Assembly (NCBI GenBank): GCA_937125395.1
Contig: CAKZLI010000037.1
Location: 1 to 39,368, forward strand
Length of the DNA: 39,368 nucleotides
Origin: an uncultured Glaciecola sp.
GTDB lineage: Bacteria > Pseudomonadota > Gammaproteobacteria > Enterobacterales > Alteromonadaceae
Reading direction: 5' to 3'
Below the pieces are notes generated by a model. It was given only the letters and a program-made list of their open reading frames with translations. It ran no database searches and was not told the origin of the DNA. Shown piece by piece: positions 32,454-39,368 of the stretch (positions within the stretch are counted from its first letter, which is position 1; every line of letters starts with the position of its first letter). A program made the translations under genes and the position numbers.

Positions 32454-34040
32454 ATGTTCAAGAATCTACTATTAACGACAGTCATTGTCTTCATGCTCAG
32501 CGCTTGTGGTGGTGACAACAGCACAGTATTACCCAGTAATACATTGCCGGTATCAACCCCGAGTGCACCGTCAACGCCAGCTCCTTCAACACCGGCCGCT
32601 ACAACGCCAACACCATCAGCACGTTCCCAAGAATTAAGCCGTTTTGTTTTTTTGAGCAGCGTAAACCGACAACTGGCCGAAGATGTTCAGTTACAGATTA
32701 ATAGTGATACCATCACGGGCCGATCGCCGACTAATGTAGCTGTTAATGAGTTGATTGCAACATTCACTGTTGCCAATGCACGAGTCTATGTTGGTGATAT
32801 AGAGCAAGAATCTGGTGTGACGGCCAATGATTTTAGTATGCCGGTTGCGTATCGTATCGCAGGTGATGATGGCTCTGAGCGTGACGTCACGGTTGATTTA
32901 ACACGATTTACGGGGTTGCCGATCATTTATGCAAATACCCAAGGTAACAGTGAGATTGTATCCAAAGATGAGTATATTGATGGGACTATTCGCGTTGAGG
33001 GTGGTCGTTCATTTCCTTCGCTTGAAATGATGGATATGGAGATCAGAGGTCGAGGCAATTCCACTTGGTTTGGCCCACCTAAAAAACCTTATCAAATGAA
33101 ATTAGCCGAAAAGGAAGAATTTTTAGGCATGCCTGAAGATAAAAAATGGTTATTTCTTGCCGAGTATTCTGATAAAACGATGTTACGTAACCGCATGGCA
33201 TTTGAATTGGGCTACGTCAGTTCTCTAGCGTGGACACCAGATAGTGAGTTTGCAGAAGTATTTCTTAACGGACAATACAATGGTACGTATTTAATTACAC
33301 AAAAAGTTGAAGAGGACGGTGATCGTGTTGATTTAGGTGATGATGGATTTTTGCTTGAAATTGATCAACCTGAACGCTTAAGTGCTGATGATGTTTTTTT
33401 TACTACTGATGAGTATTTGATTAACATTAAAGAGCCTGAGTTGACACGCGGCGACAGTCAATATCAATATATAACACATTACGTGAACGAGTTTGAGGAT
33501 GTATTATTCAGTGCTAACTTTGCTGACCCAACAACAGGTTATGCTGCGTATATTAATATAGATAGTTTTATTGATTGGTTTTTGATAAGTGAAATAACTA
33601 AGAATGTTGATTCTCAGTGGTGGTCGAGTATTTATTTTCATGTGCTCCCTGGGCAAAAAATCAATATGGGGCCATTATGGGATTTTGATTTGTCATTTGG
33701 TAATGTTGATTACGCAGATAGCCAATATGCAGAGGGATGGTGGGTGCAACAAAATACTTGGATCAATCGTTTGTTAGATGATCCGGTATTTGCAGAACGA
33801 GTAAAAACACGTTTTAGATTTTTTAGAGATCAAGAAGCGCAATTCATTGCCAAGATCGATGCATACGCTGACTATTTAAAATATGCACAAGCGGCGAATG
33901 ATCAAAAATGGCAGACATTAGGCGAATATGTATGGCCTAACCCAGTTGTCTTTGATACGCACGCTGAAGAAGTAGCCCATCTTAAATCCTGGTTTATCCA
34001 GCGTATGAATTGGTTAAATAACGCTATTCCAACGTTATAA
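32454..34040 (+). CDS. Lipoprotein with CotH-kinase-like domain
   Basis: The 528-residue protein has a lipoprotein signal ending LSAC (Cys18 as lipid site), a Thr/Pro/Ser-rich linker (about 30-58), a beta-rich Ig-like domain (about 62-150, with LIATFTV and SGVTANDFSMPVAY), then a CotH-like domain to about residue 528. Family hallmarks are GRGNSTW at 200-206, KKPYQMKL at 210-217, FLNGQYNGTYLI at 270-281 and PLWDFDLSFGN at 407-417, the last holding metal-binding aspartates. CotH of Bacillus phosphorylates spore-coat proteins with an atypical kinase fold. Activity and substrate here are unknown; a surface-protein or polysaccharide role is only a guess. I chose ATG 32454 over GTG 32445 because it gives a normal signal; neither has a good ribosome site. 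It is a single gene between guaA and pldA. Confidence 0.85.
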   Translation: MFKNLLLTTVIVFMLSACGGDNSTVLPSNTLPVSTPSAPSTPAPSTPAATTPTPSARSQELSRFVFLSSVNRQLAEDVQLQINSDTITGRSPTNVAVNELIATFTVANARVYVGDIEQESGVTANDFSMPVAYRIAGDDGSERDVTVDLTRFTGLPIIYANTQGNSEIVSKDEYIDGTIRVEGGRSFPSLEMMDMEIRGRGNSTWFGPPKKPYQMKLAEKEEFLGMPEDKKWLFLAEYSDKTMLRNRMAFELGYVSSLAWTPDSEFAEVFLNGQYNGTYLITQKVEEDGDRVDLGDDGFLLEIDQPERLSADDVFFTTDEYLINIKEPELTRGDSQYQYITHYVNEFEDVLFSANFADPTTGYAAYINIDSFIDWFLISEITKNVDSQWWSSIYFHVLPGQKINMGPLWDFDLSFGNVDYADSQYAEGWWVQQNTWINRLLDDPVFAERVKTRFRFFRDQEAQFIAKIDAYADYLKYAQAANDQKWQTLGEYVWPNPVVFDTHAEEVAHLKSWFIQRMNWLNNAIPTL

Positions 34041-34076
34041 TCAGTCATGATTAGCTAAATAGCCTTAAGCTTAAAC

Positions 34077-35165
34077 TTATAAAAAACGTAATTGCAGACC
34101 GAGACTAATCCTTGATTGGTGTCGGTTGTAGTCAATTAACGAATCACCATATCCATTAAAGTATTGAAATAATACATCATATCGATTTGTTATTGGGTAG
34201 GTGACATTCAGTTCAAGGCTGCTGAGGTTTCGACTAGTGCTGAGGTTATTGCGTAGTCGAGCCACAATGCTGACATCGTAATAGACAAATGCATAGCCAA
34301 GTTCAACTCGTCCAATAAAATCATTAATATCCGGGTTATCATCACCGAGCGGATCGTCTACTGATAACTTGTTATCCTCGGGTAATCGCCACCATGTCTT
34401 AATCGAATATGCCGAGTTAAAGTCACTGAACAATGCGGTAAAGATAACGCGATTCCAGCTACGCGAACGCAGGCCACTTTGACCATTAGATTGATGATTC
34501 AGGCCTATCTGGAATGCATTCACACGATATTGCCAAAGACTCAAATCCGCTTGCCAAGTATAAAAAATCTCAGGTTCGTAATTCGTTTCACGAAATGGTT
34601 TTGATACTTCATTATTATATACTTGCCAAAATGACTTAGCTGTAAAGCCAAAATACAACCCCGTTAGATCGGTATTATGATTTGACTGTTGTAATTCGTT
34701 AGACCGAGATTCTTGTGGACGAAAGAAAATTGGGATCTTCATACTAATTTGAAATGCCGCTTCAATATTATCGACATTGTCTTCGGTTAAATCATTGGCT
34801 ATGCCGGCACTTGGATTTTTACTGTAAGACAGAGGGAGAAGATAATTTGGATAATGTTGTGCCAAACTAAACGGATTCGCATTAATCTGTTGATCTGCTT
34901 TGGTACGCTTATCAAGTACCGATGGCACCGCTTGTTGCTGTTGGTTTGCTTGTATCTCTTTACTGAGCTGAACAAGGCTTGCTCTAGCTGCTAAGTAACG
35001 CTCTTCTAAAGTAAGATTTTCTTCATCGTCTTGTGTTGGGTTGTCTTGGACGACAGGTGCCTCTTGTGTGATAGGAGCTTCTTGAGCCAGAGCGCAAAAA
35101 CTCGCCGTCCAAGTAAACCAGACAATGGCGAGTATTTGATTTGTGCTAAAAAGTCTTATCGGCAT
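34077..35165 (-). CDS. pldA: Outer-membrane phospholipase A1 PldA
   Basis: PldA is a beta-barrel enzyme that degrades misplaced phospholipids in the outer leaflet. The catalytic residues H224, S226 (GLNHQSNG) and N238 (SRSWNR) are present with the same spacing as E. coli H142, S144 and N156; PFRETNYEPEIF is another hallmark. A signal peptide ends near residue 27 (CALA). The 362 residues exceed E. coli PldA (289) by an N-terminal extension (about 28-105) that is rich in Gln, Glu and Pro and includes a probable coiled coil. The ATG follows AAGGATG. It lies 36 bases after proS on the same strand and may be co-transcribed. Its tail meets the CotH gene with no clear terminator. Confidence 0.94.
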   Translation of the reverse strand: MPIRLFSTNQILAIVWFTWTASFCALAQEAPITQEAPVVQDNPTQDDEENLTLEERYLAARASLVQLSKEIQANQQQQAVPSVLDKRTKADQQINANPFSLAQHYPNYLLPLSYSKNPSAGIANDLTEDNVDNIEAAFQISMKIPIFFRPQESRSNELQQSNHNTDLTGLYFGFTAKSFWQVYNNEVSKPFRETNYEPEIFYTWQADLSLWQYRVNAFQIGLNHQSNGQSGLRSRSWNRVIFTALFSDFNSAYSIKTWWRLPEDNKLSVDDPLGDDNPDINDFIGRVELGYAFVYYDVSIVARLRNNLSTSRNLSSLELNVTYPITNRYDVLFQYFNGYGDSLIDYNRHQSRISLGLQLRFL

Positions 35166-35201
35166 TAAGCTACATCCTTGTATGTAAATGCTTACTATAG
35201 A

Positions 35202-36914
35202 TTATAAAGCGCTGATAAACTCACTTAATTTAGCGATGTCTAAGGTTTGTTTTTCTCCAGTACGTCGGTTTTTGTACTCGACTTGCTGGTTATCTAAGTT
35301 ACGCTCGCCAATCACTATACTGTGTGGGATCCCAACTAGCTCCATGTCATTGAACATCACACCTGGACGTTCTTTACGGTCATCAAACAACACTTCAATC
35401 CCTAAGGCTTGGCATTCTTCGTAGAGCTTTTCGGCGACTTCTTTAATGCGATGTGACTTATGCATATTCATCGGAATAATAGCTAGGGCAAATGGCGCAA
35501 TGGCATCAGGCCATTTAATACCATATTTATCGTGGTTTTGCTCGATTGCCGCTGCCATTATTCTTGACACACCGATACCATAACAACCCATTGTTAAGGT
35601 TTCATGTTTTCCGGTTTCTGATAGTACACCACAGTTCATCGCTTCGGAGTATTTTTGGCCTAACTGAAAAATATGTCCTACTTCAATACCCCGTTTGATC
35701 TCTAATGTCCCTTGACCGCATGGTGATGCATCACCAGCTTGGACGTTACGCACGTCAGCTACATCATACTCAGGTACATCACGTGCCCAGTTTGCGCCAG
35801 TAAAATGGACATCATCAGTATTCGCACCACACACAAAATCAGCCATAGCAGCAGCACTTCGATCGACAACTATCGGCACATCTAACCCAACAGGACCAAT
35901 TGAACCTAATCCACAGCCAACGGCTTTGACGACTTGCTCTTCACTGGCAAGTGCAAACGGGCTGGCAATTAATGGGTGTTTTTCGGCTTTTAACTCATTG
36001 AGTTCATGATCACCACGTAATACCACAGCAACTAAACCTTGACTGCCATCTTCAGCAACAGTGCCTAACACAATTAAGGTTTTGACGCTTGATGTGGCAG
36101 GAAGTGATAACAATTCACTGACTTGTGCAATTGTTTTTGCATTTGGTGTATCAACGCGAGTTAATGCTTGGCTACCTGTACCTTGTGACTGCGGAGCAAT
36201 CGCTTCAGCCATTTCCACATTTGCGGCATAATCCGACCCATTTGAAAATGCAATATCGTCTTCACCTGAGTCAGCTAACACATGAAATTCATGCGAAGCA
36301 CTTCCACCAATTGAACCGTTATCAGCTATCACCGGGCGATACTCTAAACCAATGCGTTCAAATACTCGGCAATAGGCTTGGTACATTTTGTCATACGTGG
36401 TTTGCAAACAGGCTTGAGTTAAATGAAATGAATATGCATCTTTCATTAAAAATTCACGGCCACGCATGATCCCAAATCGAGGTCTGACTTCGTCACGAAA
36501 CTTGGTTTGTATTTGGTATAAGTTTAAGGGTAATTGCTTATAACTCGACACTTCGTTGCGTACCAATGCGGTCACCACCTCTTCATGAGTTGGACCTAAT
36601 ACAAAATCTCGATGATGACGGTCTTGGATACGTAATAATTCAGGCCCATATTCTTCCCAGCGACCTGACTCTTGCCATAAATCAGCAGGTTGAACGACAG
36701 GCATTTGAATTTCGATGGCACCGGCTTTGTCCATTTCTTCACGCACGATACGCGCGACTTTATTCAACACACGCAAACCTGTAGGCAGGTAATTATATAA
36801 CCCAGAGGCAACTTTACGAACCATGCCCGAGCGCAGCATTAGTTGATGAGAGATGACTTCAGCATCGGCTGGCGTTTCTTTTTGGGTCGATAATAAATAC
36901 TGGCTTGTGCGCAT
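35202..36914 (-). CDS. proS: Prolyl-tRNA synthetase ProS
   Basis: ProS charges tRNA-Pro and edits mis-made Ala-tRNA-Pro. The 570 residues (E. coli 572) show the class II motifs [43 protein letters not shown] (about 137-164), and the motif 3 region [18 protein letters not shown]. The editing insertion occupies about 225-400 and includes SVKTLIVLG and [16 protein letters not shown]. The C-terminal anticodon-binding part has [19 protein letters not shown] stands before the ATG. The cognate tRNA-Pro(UGG) is in this window, though 2.4 kb away. Confidence 0.98.
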   Translation of the reverse strand: MRTSQYLLSTQKETPADAEVISHQLMLRSGMVRKVASGLYNYLPTGLRVLNKVARIVREEMDKAGAIEIQMPVVQPADLWQESGRWEEYGPELLRIQDRHHRDFVLGPTHEEVVTALVRNEVSSYKQLPLNLYQIQTKFRDEVRPRFGIMRGREFLMKDAYSFHLTQACLQTTYDKMYQAYCRVFERIGLEYRPVIADNGSIGGSASHEFHVLADSGEDDIAFSNGSDYAANVEMAEAIAPQSQGTGSQALTRVDTPNAKTIAQVSELLSLPATSSVKTLIVLGTVAEDGSQGLVAVVLRGDHELNELKAEKHPLIASPFALASEEQVVKAVGCGLGSIGPVGLDVPIVVDRSAAAMADFVCGANTDDVHFTGANWARDVPEYDVADVRNVQAGDASPCGQGTLEIKRGIEVGHIFQLGQKYSEAMNCGVLSETGKHETLTMGCYGIGVSRIMAAAIEQNHDKYGIKWPDAIAPFALAIIPMNMHKSHRIKEVAEKLYEECQALGIEVLFDDRKERPGVMFNDMELVGIPHSIVIGERNLDNQQVEYKNRRTGEKQTLDIAKLSEFISAL

Positions 36915-36944
36915 GGCAACTCATTCCTTAAAATAATTGCCGAC

Positions 36945-36953
36945 ATTCTACCA
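36945..36953 (-). promoter_or_regulatory. Extended -10 promoter candidate for proS
   Basis: On the minus strand TGGTAGAAT is an extended -10 element 30 bases before the proS ATG. TTGTCA lies 15 bases upstream as a possible, closely spaced -35. Confidence 0.45.
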
Positions 36954-36990
36954 GTAAGCTTTCAGTGACAAAAGGTTTTAGCGTTGCGTT

Positions 36991-37755
36991 TTAAGGATTA
37001 ATTGCTGTGATGTGTGCATTTTGATCGCCGTCGACCCAAAATGTGATATCCAGATTGTATATTTTGACGTGATACGGTTTATTGGGATTTGCGGATTGAT
37101 ACTCTGGTGCTTGATGGTATGCCGGTCTGGGATCTAGACCGATGATAGTGCTGATCAATGTTTGCACATCGGTAATTGTGTGTTCACTTGGCCAATTAGA
37201 TGTGACCGACAACGTGCTAAGTAGCTGCATGATATCTGACGAGAAAAGCACATTTAATGTGCTACTTGGACTGCTCTGAGCATAACCACAACGGGCATCA
37301 TCTTGACTATCGGCATACCTGATATACGGTTTGATATCTATAATCGGCGTATTATCAAGGCAATCCACGCCAAGGACATGTAAGCGAGTGAGTCCATTTT
37401 TGCGTTCAATGCGATCAAACTGAACCAGTGACATACCGATGTTGTTGGGGCGAAAGCTACTGCGAGAGGCAAACACACCCATTTTATCATTTCCACCCAA
37501 GCGAGGAGGGCGTATCAGCGGGCTATATTGTTCTGTTTGGGCCACACTTTGATTAAATTGAAACAAGATCCATAAATGTGAAAATGCCTCAATGCCTCTA
37601 AATCCATTGATATCATCATAGGGGGGATGCAATATAATTTGCCCAGGAATGTTACTTAGCCCAACCGATTGCCGGGGAATACCAAATTTTTGCGAAAAAG
37701 GCGTGCGTATGGTGCCAATGGGGTCAACGATAATTTGGGTTGAATCATTCGACAC
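36991..37755 (-). CDS. trmO: tRNA N6-threonylcarbamoyladenosine methyltransferase TrmO
   Basis: TrmO (YaeB/TsaA) methylates t6A37 to m6t6A37 in tRNA-Thr, using SAM in an unusual beta-barrel fold. The 254 residues (E. coli 235) have the N-terminal DPIGTIRTPFSQKFGIPRQ, GIEAFSHLWILFQFN near 53-67, and the key block GGNDKMGVFASRSSFRPNNIGMS near 87-109. GVDCLDNTPIIDIKPYI and DPRPAYHQ follow. It starts nine bases after the DUF1415 gene, as the last of a folD-DUF1415-trmO unit. I see no terminator beyond it. Confidence 0.95.
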   Translation of the reverse strand: MSNDSTQIIVDPIGTIRTPFSQKFGIPRQSVGLSNIPGQIILHPPYDDINGFRGIEAFSHLWILFQFNQSVAQTEQYSPLIRPPRLGGNDKMGVFASRSSFRPNNIGMSLVQFDRIERKNGLTRLHVLGVDCLDNTPIIDIKPYIRYADSQDDARCGYAQSSPSSTLNVLFSSDIMQLLSTLSVTSNWPSEHTITDVQTLISTIIGLDPRPAYHQAPEYQSANPNKPYHVKIYNLDITFWVDGDQNAHITAINP

Positions 37756-37764
37756 GGCTAGTGC

Positions 37765-38316
37765 TCATTGTTGTTGCAGATTGTGAGCTTGGGCTAATAC
37801 TTGCTCAAAGTAAGCGACGCCTAATTGTTGTGCTCGTTTAATATTATCTTCAGGGATCGTATGTGCGTTGGGCATATTATCCAAAGCCTGAGTCAGACTG
37901 TCTTCCCGTAATAGATGAAAGATTGGAAAAGGAGCACGATTAGTAAAATGACTCGCCGAAGAAGCCGGCTCACCTTCAAATTGATATGCGGGATGAAAAC
38001 TCGCTAATTGAAATACCCCTTCAAATCCTTGAGTCTCTAACGTGTGTTGACACAACATAAGACCATCAAGATAGTCATAAAAATCCAGTTCAGGCCAATC
38101 TAAAATGAATAATGTGGTGGCTGTATTTGGGTTTGCCTCTAAGTATGTCAACTGAGCGATAAATTCCGATTGAATGTCCGCCCAGTCTTTGGATTGGTTG
38201 ACGTGATAATGAATTGCATTTTGGATAAATGGTTTTTGTGCAAATGGACAAAACTGCTGGCCAATGACAATTTCAGTTAACCAATGTTGAGTGGCACCTA
38301 TAATAGATTGTGTCAT
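37765..38316 (-). CDS. DUF1415 family protein
   Basis: I recognise this as a DUF1415 protein, a family of unknown function. The conserved part begins near the N-terminus with WLTEIVIGQQFCPFAQKPF, whose CPFA stretch is a family mark, followed by LFILDWPELDFYDYLDGL, FQLASFHPAYQFEG and FPIFHLLREDSL. No signal or membrane segment is seen, so it should be cytosolic. I chose ATG 38316 (183 residues), four bases after folD ends. A longer start at 38349 (194 residues) would overlap folD by 29 bases. It sits between folD and trmO, with tight spacing, which suggests one transcript; whether it acts in one-carbon or tRNA metabolism cannot be told. Confidence 0.82.
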   Translation of the reverse strand: MTQSIIGATQHWLTEIVIGQQFCPFAQKPFIQNAIHYHVNQSKDWADIQSEFIAQLTYLEANPNTATTLFILDWPELDFYDYLDGLMLCQHTLETQGFEGVFQLASFHPAYQFEGEPASSASHFTNRAPFPIFHLLREDSLTQALDNMPNAHTIPEDNIKRAQQLGVAYFEQVLAQAHNLQQQ

Positions 38317-38320
38317 CAGC

Positions 38321-39175
38321 TTATGAATGCGCTTTGACATACGCTTCAAGCGTATTTTCTATGAGACTTGCCACTGTCATTGGGCCAACACCACCGGGTA
38401 CAGGTGTAATGTATCCAGCCCGTTCACTCGCATTATCAAATTCGACATCACCTACCAGTGAGCCATTTTCTATGCGATTAATACCGACATCGATAACAAT
38501 CGCATTGTGCTTGATCCATTCACCTGGGATAAAATTAGCTTTACCGACCGCAACGACTAATAAATCAGCACGTTGCACGTGGCTTTTTAGATCTTGCGTA
38601 AATTTGTGGCACGTAGTGACGGTACAACCGGCAATCAAAAGTTCAAGCCCCATTGGGCGACCCACAATATTCGATGCACCAACGATGACGGCATTAAGCC
38701 CTTTAATGTTGCGTTTAGTTGAGGCTATCATCGTCATTATCCCTTTGGGCGTACATGGCCTAATAGCTGGGATACGTTGTGCTAAACGACCAATGTTGTA
38801 GGGATGAAATCCATCAACATCTTTTTCTGGGTGAATGCGTTCCAAAATTAACTCCGCATTCAAACCTGCTGGCAGGGGTAATTGAACTAAAATCCCATCG
38901 ATAGTCGGATCAGTATTTAAGTTATCAATTAATGTGAGCAGCTCATCTTGCTCAGTGGTAGCAGGTAAATCGTAGCTTTTTGATACAAAACCCACTTCAT
39001 CACATGCCTTGCGTTTGTTATTAACATAGACTTCTGAAGCGGGATCACTGCCCACTAACACAACGGCCAGACCAGGGGCCCGTTTTTTGGCTGCAATAGC
39101 ACCAGCGACGTATTGAGCAACATCTTGTCGAACTTTTTTAGCAATGACTTTGCCATCGATGAGGTGAGCTAGCAT
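38321..39175 (-). CDS. folD: Methylenetetrahydrofolate dehydrogenase/cyclohydrolase FolD
   Basis: FolD interconverts 5,10-methylene- and 10-formyl-tetrahydrofolate with NADP. The 284 residues (E. coli 288) show [23 protein letters not shown] with the catalytic lysine near 55, [10 protein letters not shown] near 94-103, [14 protein letters not shown], the nucleotide-binding [14 protein letters not shown] near 164-177 and [14 protein letters not shown] near 259-272. It is the first gene of a minus-strand unit with the DUF1415 gene and trmO. The upstream 115 bases are shared with the divergent tRNA-Pro gene. Confidence 0.98.
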   Translation of the reverse strand: MLAHLIDGKVIAKKVRQDVAQYVAGAIAAKKRAPGLAVVLVGSDPASEVYVNNKRKACDEVGFVSKSYDLPATTEQDELLTLIDNLNTDPTIDGILVQLPLPAGLNAELILERIHPEKDVDGFHPYNIGRLAQRIPAIRPCTPKGIMTMIASTKRNIKGLNAVIVGASNIVGRPMGLELLIAGCTVTTCHKFTQDLKSHVQRADLLVVAVGKANFIPGEWIKHNAIVIDVGINRIENGSLVGDVEFDNASERAGYITPVPGGVGPMTVASLIENTLEAYVKAHS

Positions 39176-39224
39176 GAAAAACCTTGAATGTACGGTATGA
39201 AGAGTAGGGTTATTGTTTCACATG

Positions 39225-39240
39225 TTGGCAAAATTGCCAA
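39225..39240. repeat. Short perfect inverted repeat between folD and tRNA-Pro
   Basis: TTGGCAA and TTGCCAA are separated by AA, forming a 16-base near-palindrome in the divergent region, nine bases before the tRNA -35 box. It could be an operator or a small hairpin; nothing else marks it. Confidence 0.6.
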
Positions 39241-39248
39241 AAAATAAA

Positions 39249-39277
39249 TTGACCTTGTCGGATCTAGTGGGTAATAT
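39249..39277 (+). promoter_or_regulatory. Promoter of tRNA-Pro
   Basis: TTGACC (39249-39254), a 17-base spacer and TAATAT (39272-39277) are close to consensus. The GCGCGTCC after the -10 box resembles the GC-rich discriminator of growth-rate-controlled stable RNA promoters. Confidence 0.75.
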
Positions 39278-39290
39278 GCGCGTCCTTAGT

Positions 39291-39367
39291 CGGTGAGTGG
39301 CGCAGCTTGGTAGCGCACTTGGTTTGGGTCCAAGGGGTCGTAGGTTCGAATCCTATCTCACCGACCA
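39291..39367 (+). tRNA. tRNA-Pro (anticodon UGG)
   Basis: The 77-base gene folds as a cloverleaf. CGGTGAG pairs with CTCACCG in the acceptor stem, discriminator A is at 39364 and CCA is encoded at 39365-39367. The anticodon stem CTTGG/CCAAG (39318-39334) encloses TTTGGGT with anticodon TGG at 39325-39327. GGTTCGAATCC contains the T loop. One base remains after CCA in the window, so any further tRNA or terminator is not visible. Confidence 0.97.
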
Positions 39368-39368
39368 T

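Noticed and set aside
34065..34074. TTAAGCTTAA palindrome between the CotH gene and pldA as a terminator
   Set aside because: It is ten AT-rich bases with no loop, and no T run follows on either strand.
38310..38801. 163-residue plus-strand frame
   Set aside because: It is antisense to folD, whose motifs are complete.

Overview
The window is an ordinary-looking piece of chromosome from a gammaproteobacterium, most likely in or near the Alteromonadales. I base this on gene order and on protein similarity recalled from E. coli and Shewanella-type genomes, not on a search. The blocks queA-tgt-yajC-secD-secF, suhB-trmJ-cysE-iscRSUA-hscBA-fdx-ndk and rlmN-pilW-rodZ-ispG-hisS-yfgM-bamB-der follow each other as in marine gammaproteobacteria. 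Base composition is moderately AT-rich, with heavy use of TTA leucine codons, and five genes start at GTG (tgt, secD, the GGDEF gene, iscA, hisS).

Layout, left to right. 1-4965 (+): tRNA queuosine synthesis (queA 3' half, tgt) and Sec translocon accessory proteins (yajC, secD, secF). 5000-6541 (-): a membrane diguanylate cyclase, an accessory gene inserted here. 6735-7508 (-): suhB, divergent from trmJ and cysE (7714-9300, +). 9321-14838 (+): the full Isc iron-sulfur assembly operon, headed by two abutting IscR-type operators; iscX is missing from its usual place after fdx. 14935-24759 (+): ndk, the methyltransferase rlmN, the pilus pilotin-like pilW, rodZ, ispG, hisS, yfgM, bamB and der. 24924-27704 (+): fadH and an rsuA-type pseudouridine synthase with a Thr-rich tail. 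27715-29049 (-): xseA, divergent from guaB-guaA (29151-32279, +). 32454-34040 (+): a lipoprotein with a CotH-kinase-like domain behind a LacI-family-type operator. 34077-36914 (-): proS and pldA. 36991-39175 (-): folD, a DUF1415 gene and trmO. The window closes with a complete tRNA-Pro(UGG) gene at 39291-39367.

The genes work together in recognisable modules: tRNA modification (queA, tgt, trmJ, rlmN, trmO), envelope building (secDF, bamB, yfgM, pilW, rodZ, pldA), cysteine-to-cluster sulfur flow (cysE feeding iscS, with clusters needed by RlmN, IspG and FadH), and GMP synthesis (guaBA). No mobile element, CRISPR array or phage segment was seen, and no gene-free stretch exceeds 300 bases.

Most of the window is conserved housekeeping sequence. 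The items most worth a second look are the CotH-domain lipoprotein with its operator, the diguanylate cyclase with an unrecognised periplasmic sensor, the doubled IscR site, hairpins at isc cistron boundaries, terminator-like hairpins inside the yajC-secD and guaB-guaA pairs, and expanding-looking repeats in rodZ and rsuA. I did not find a convincing wholly new system.
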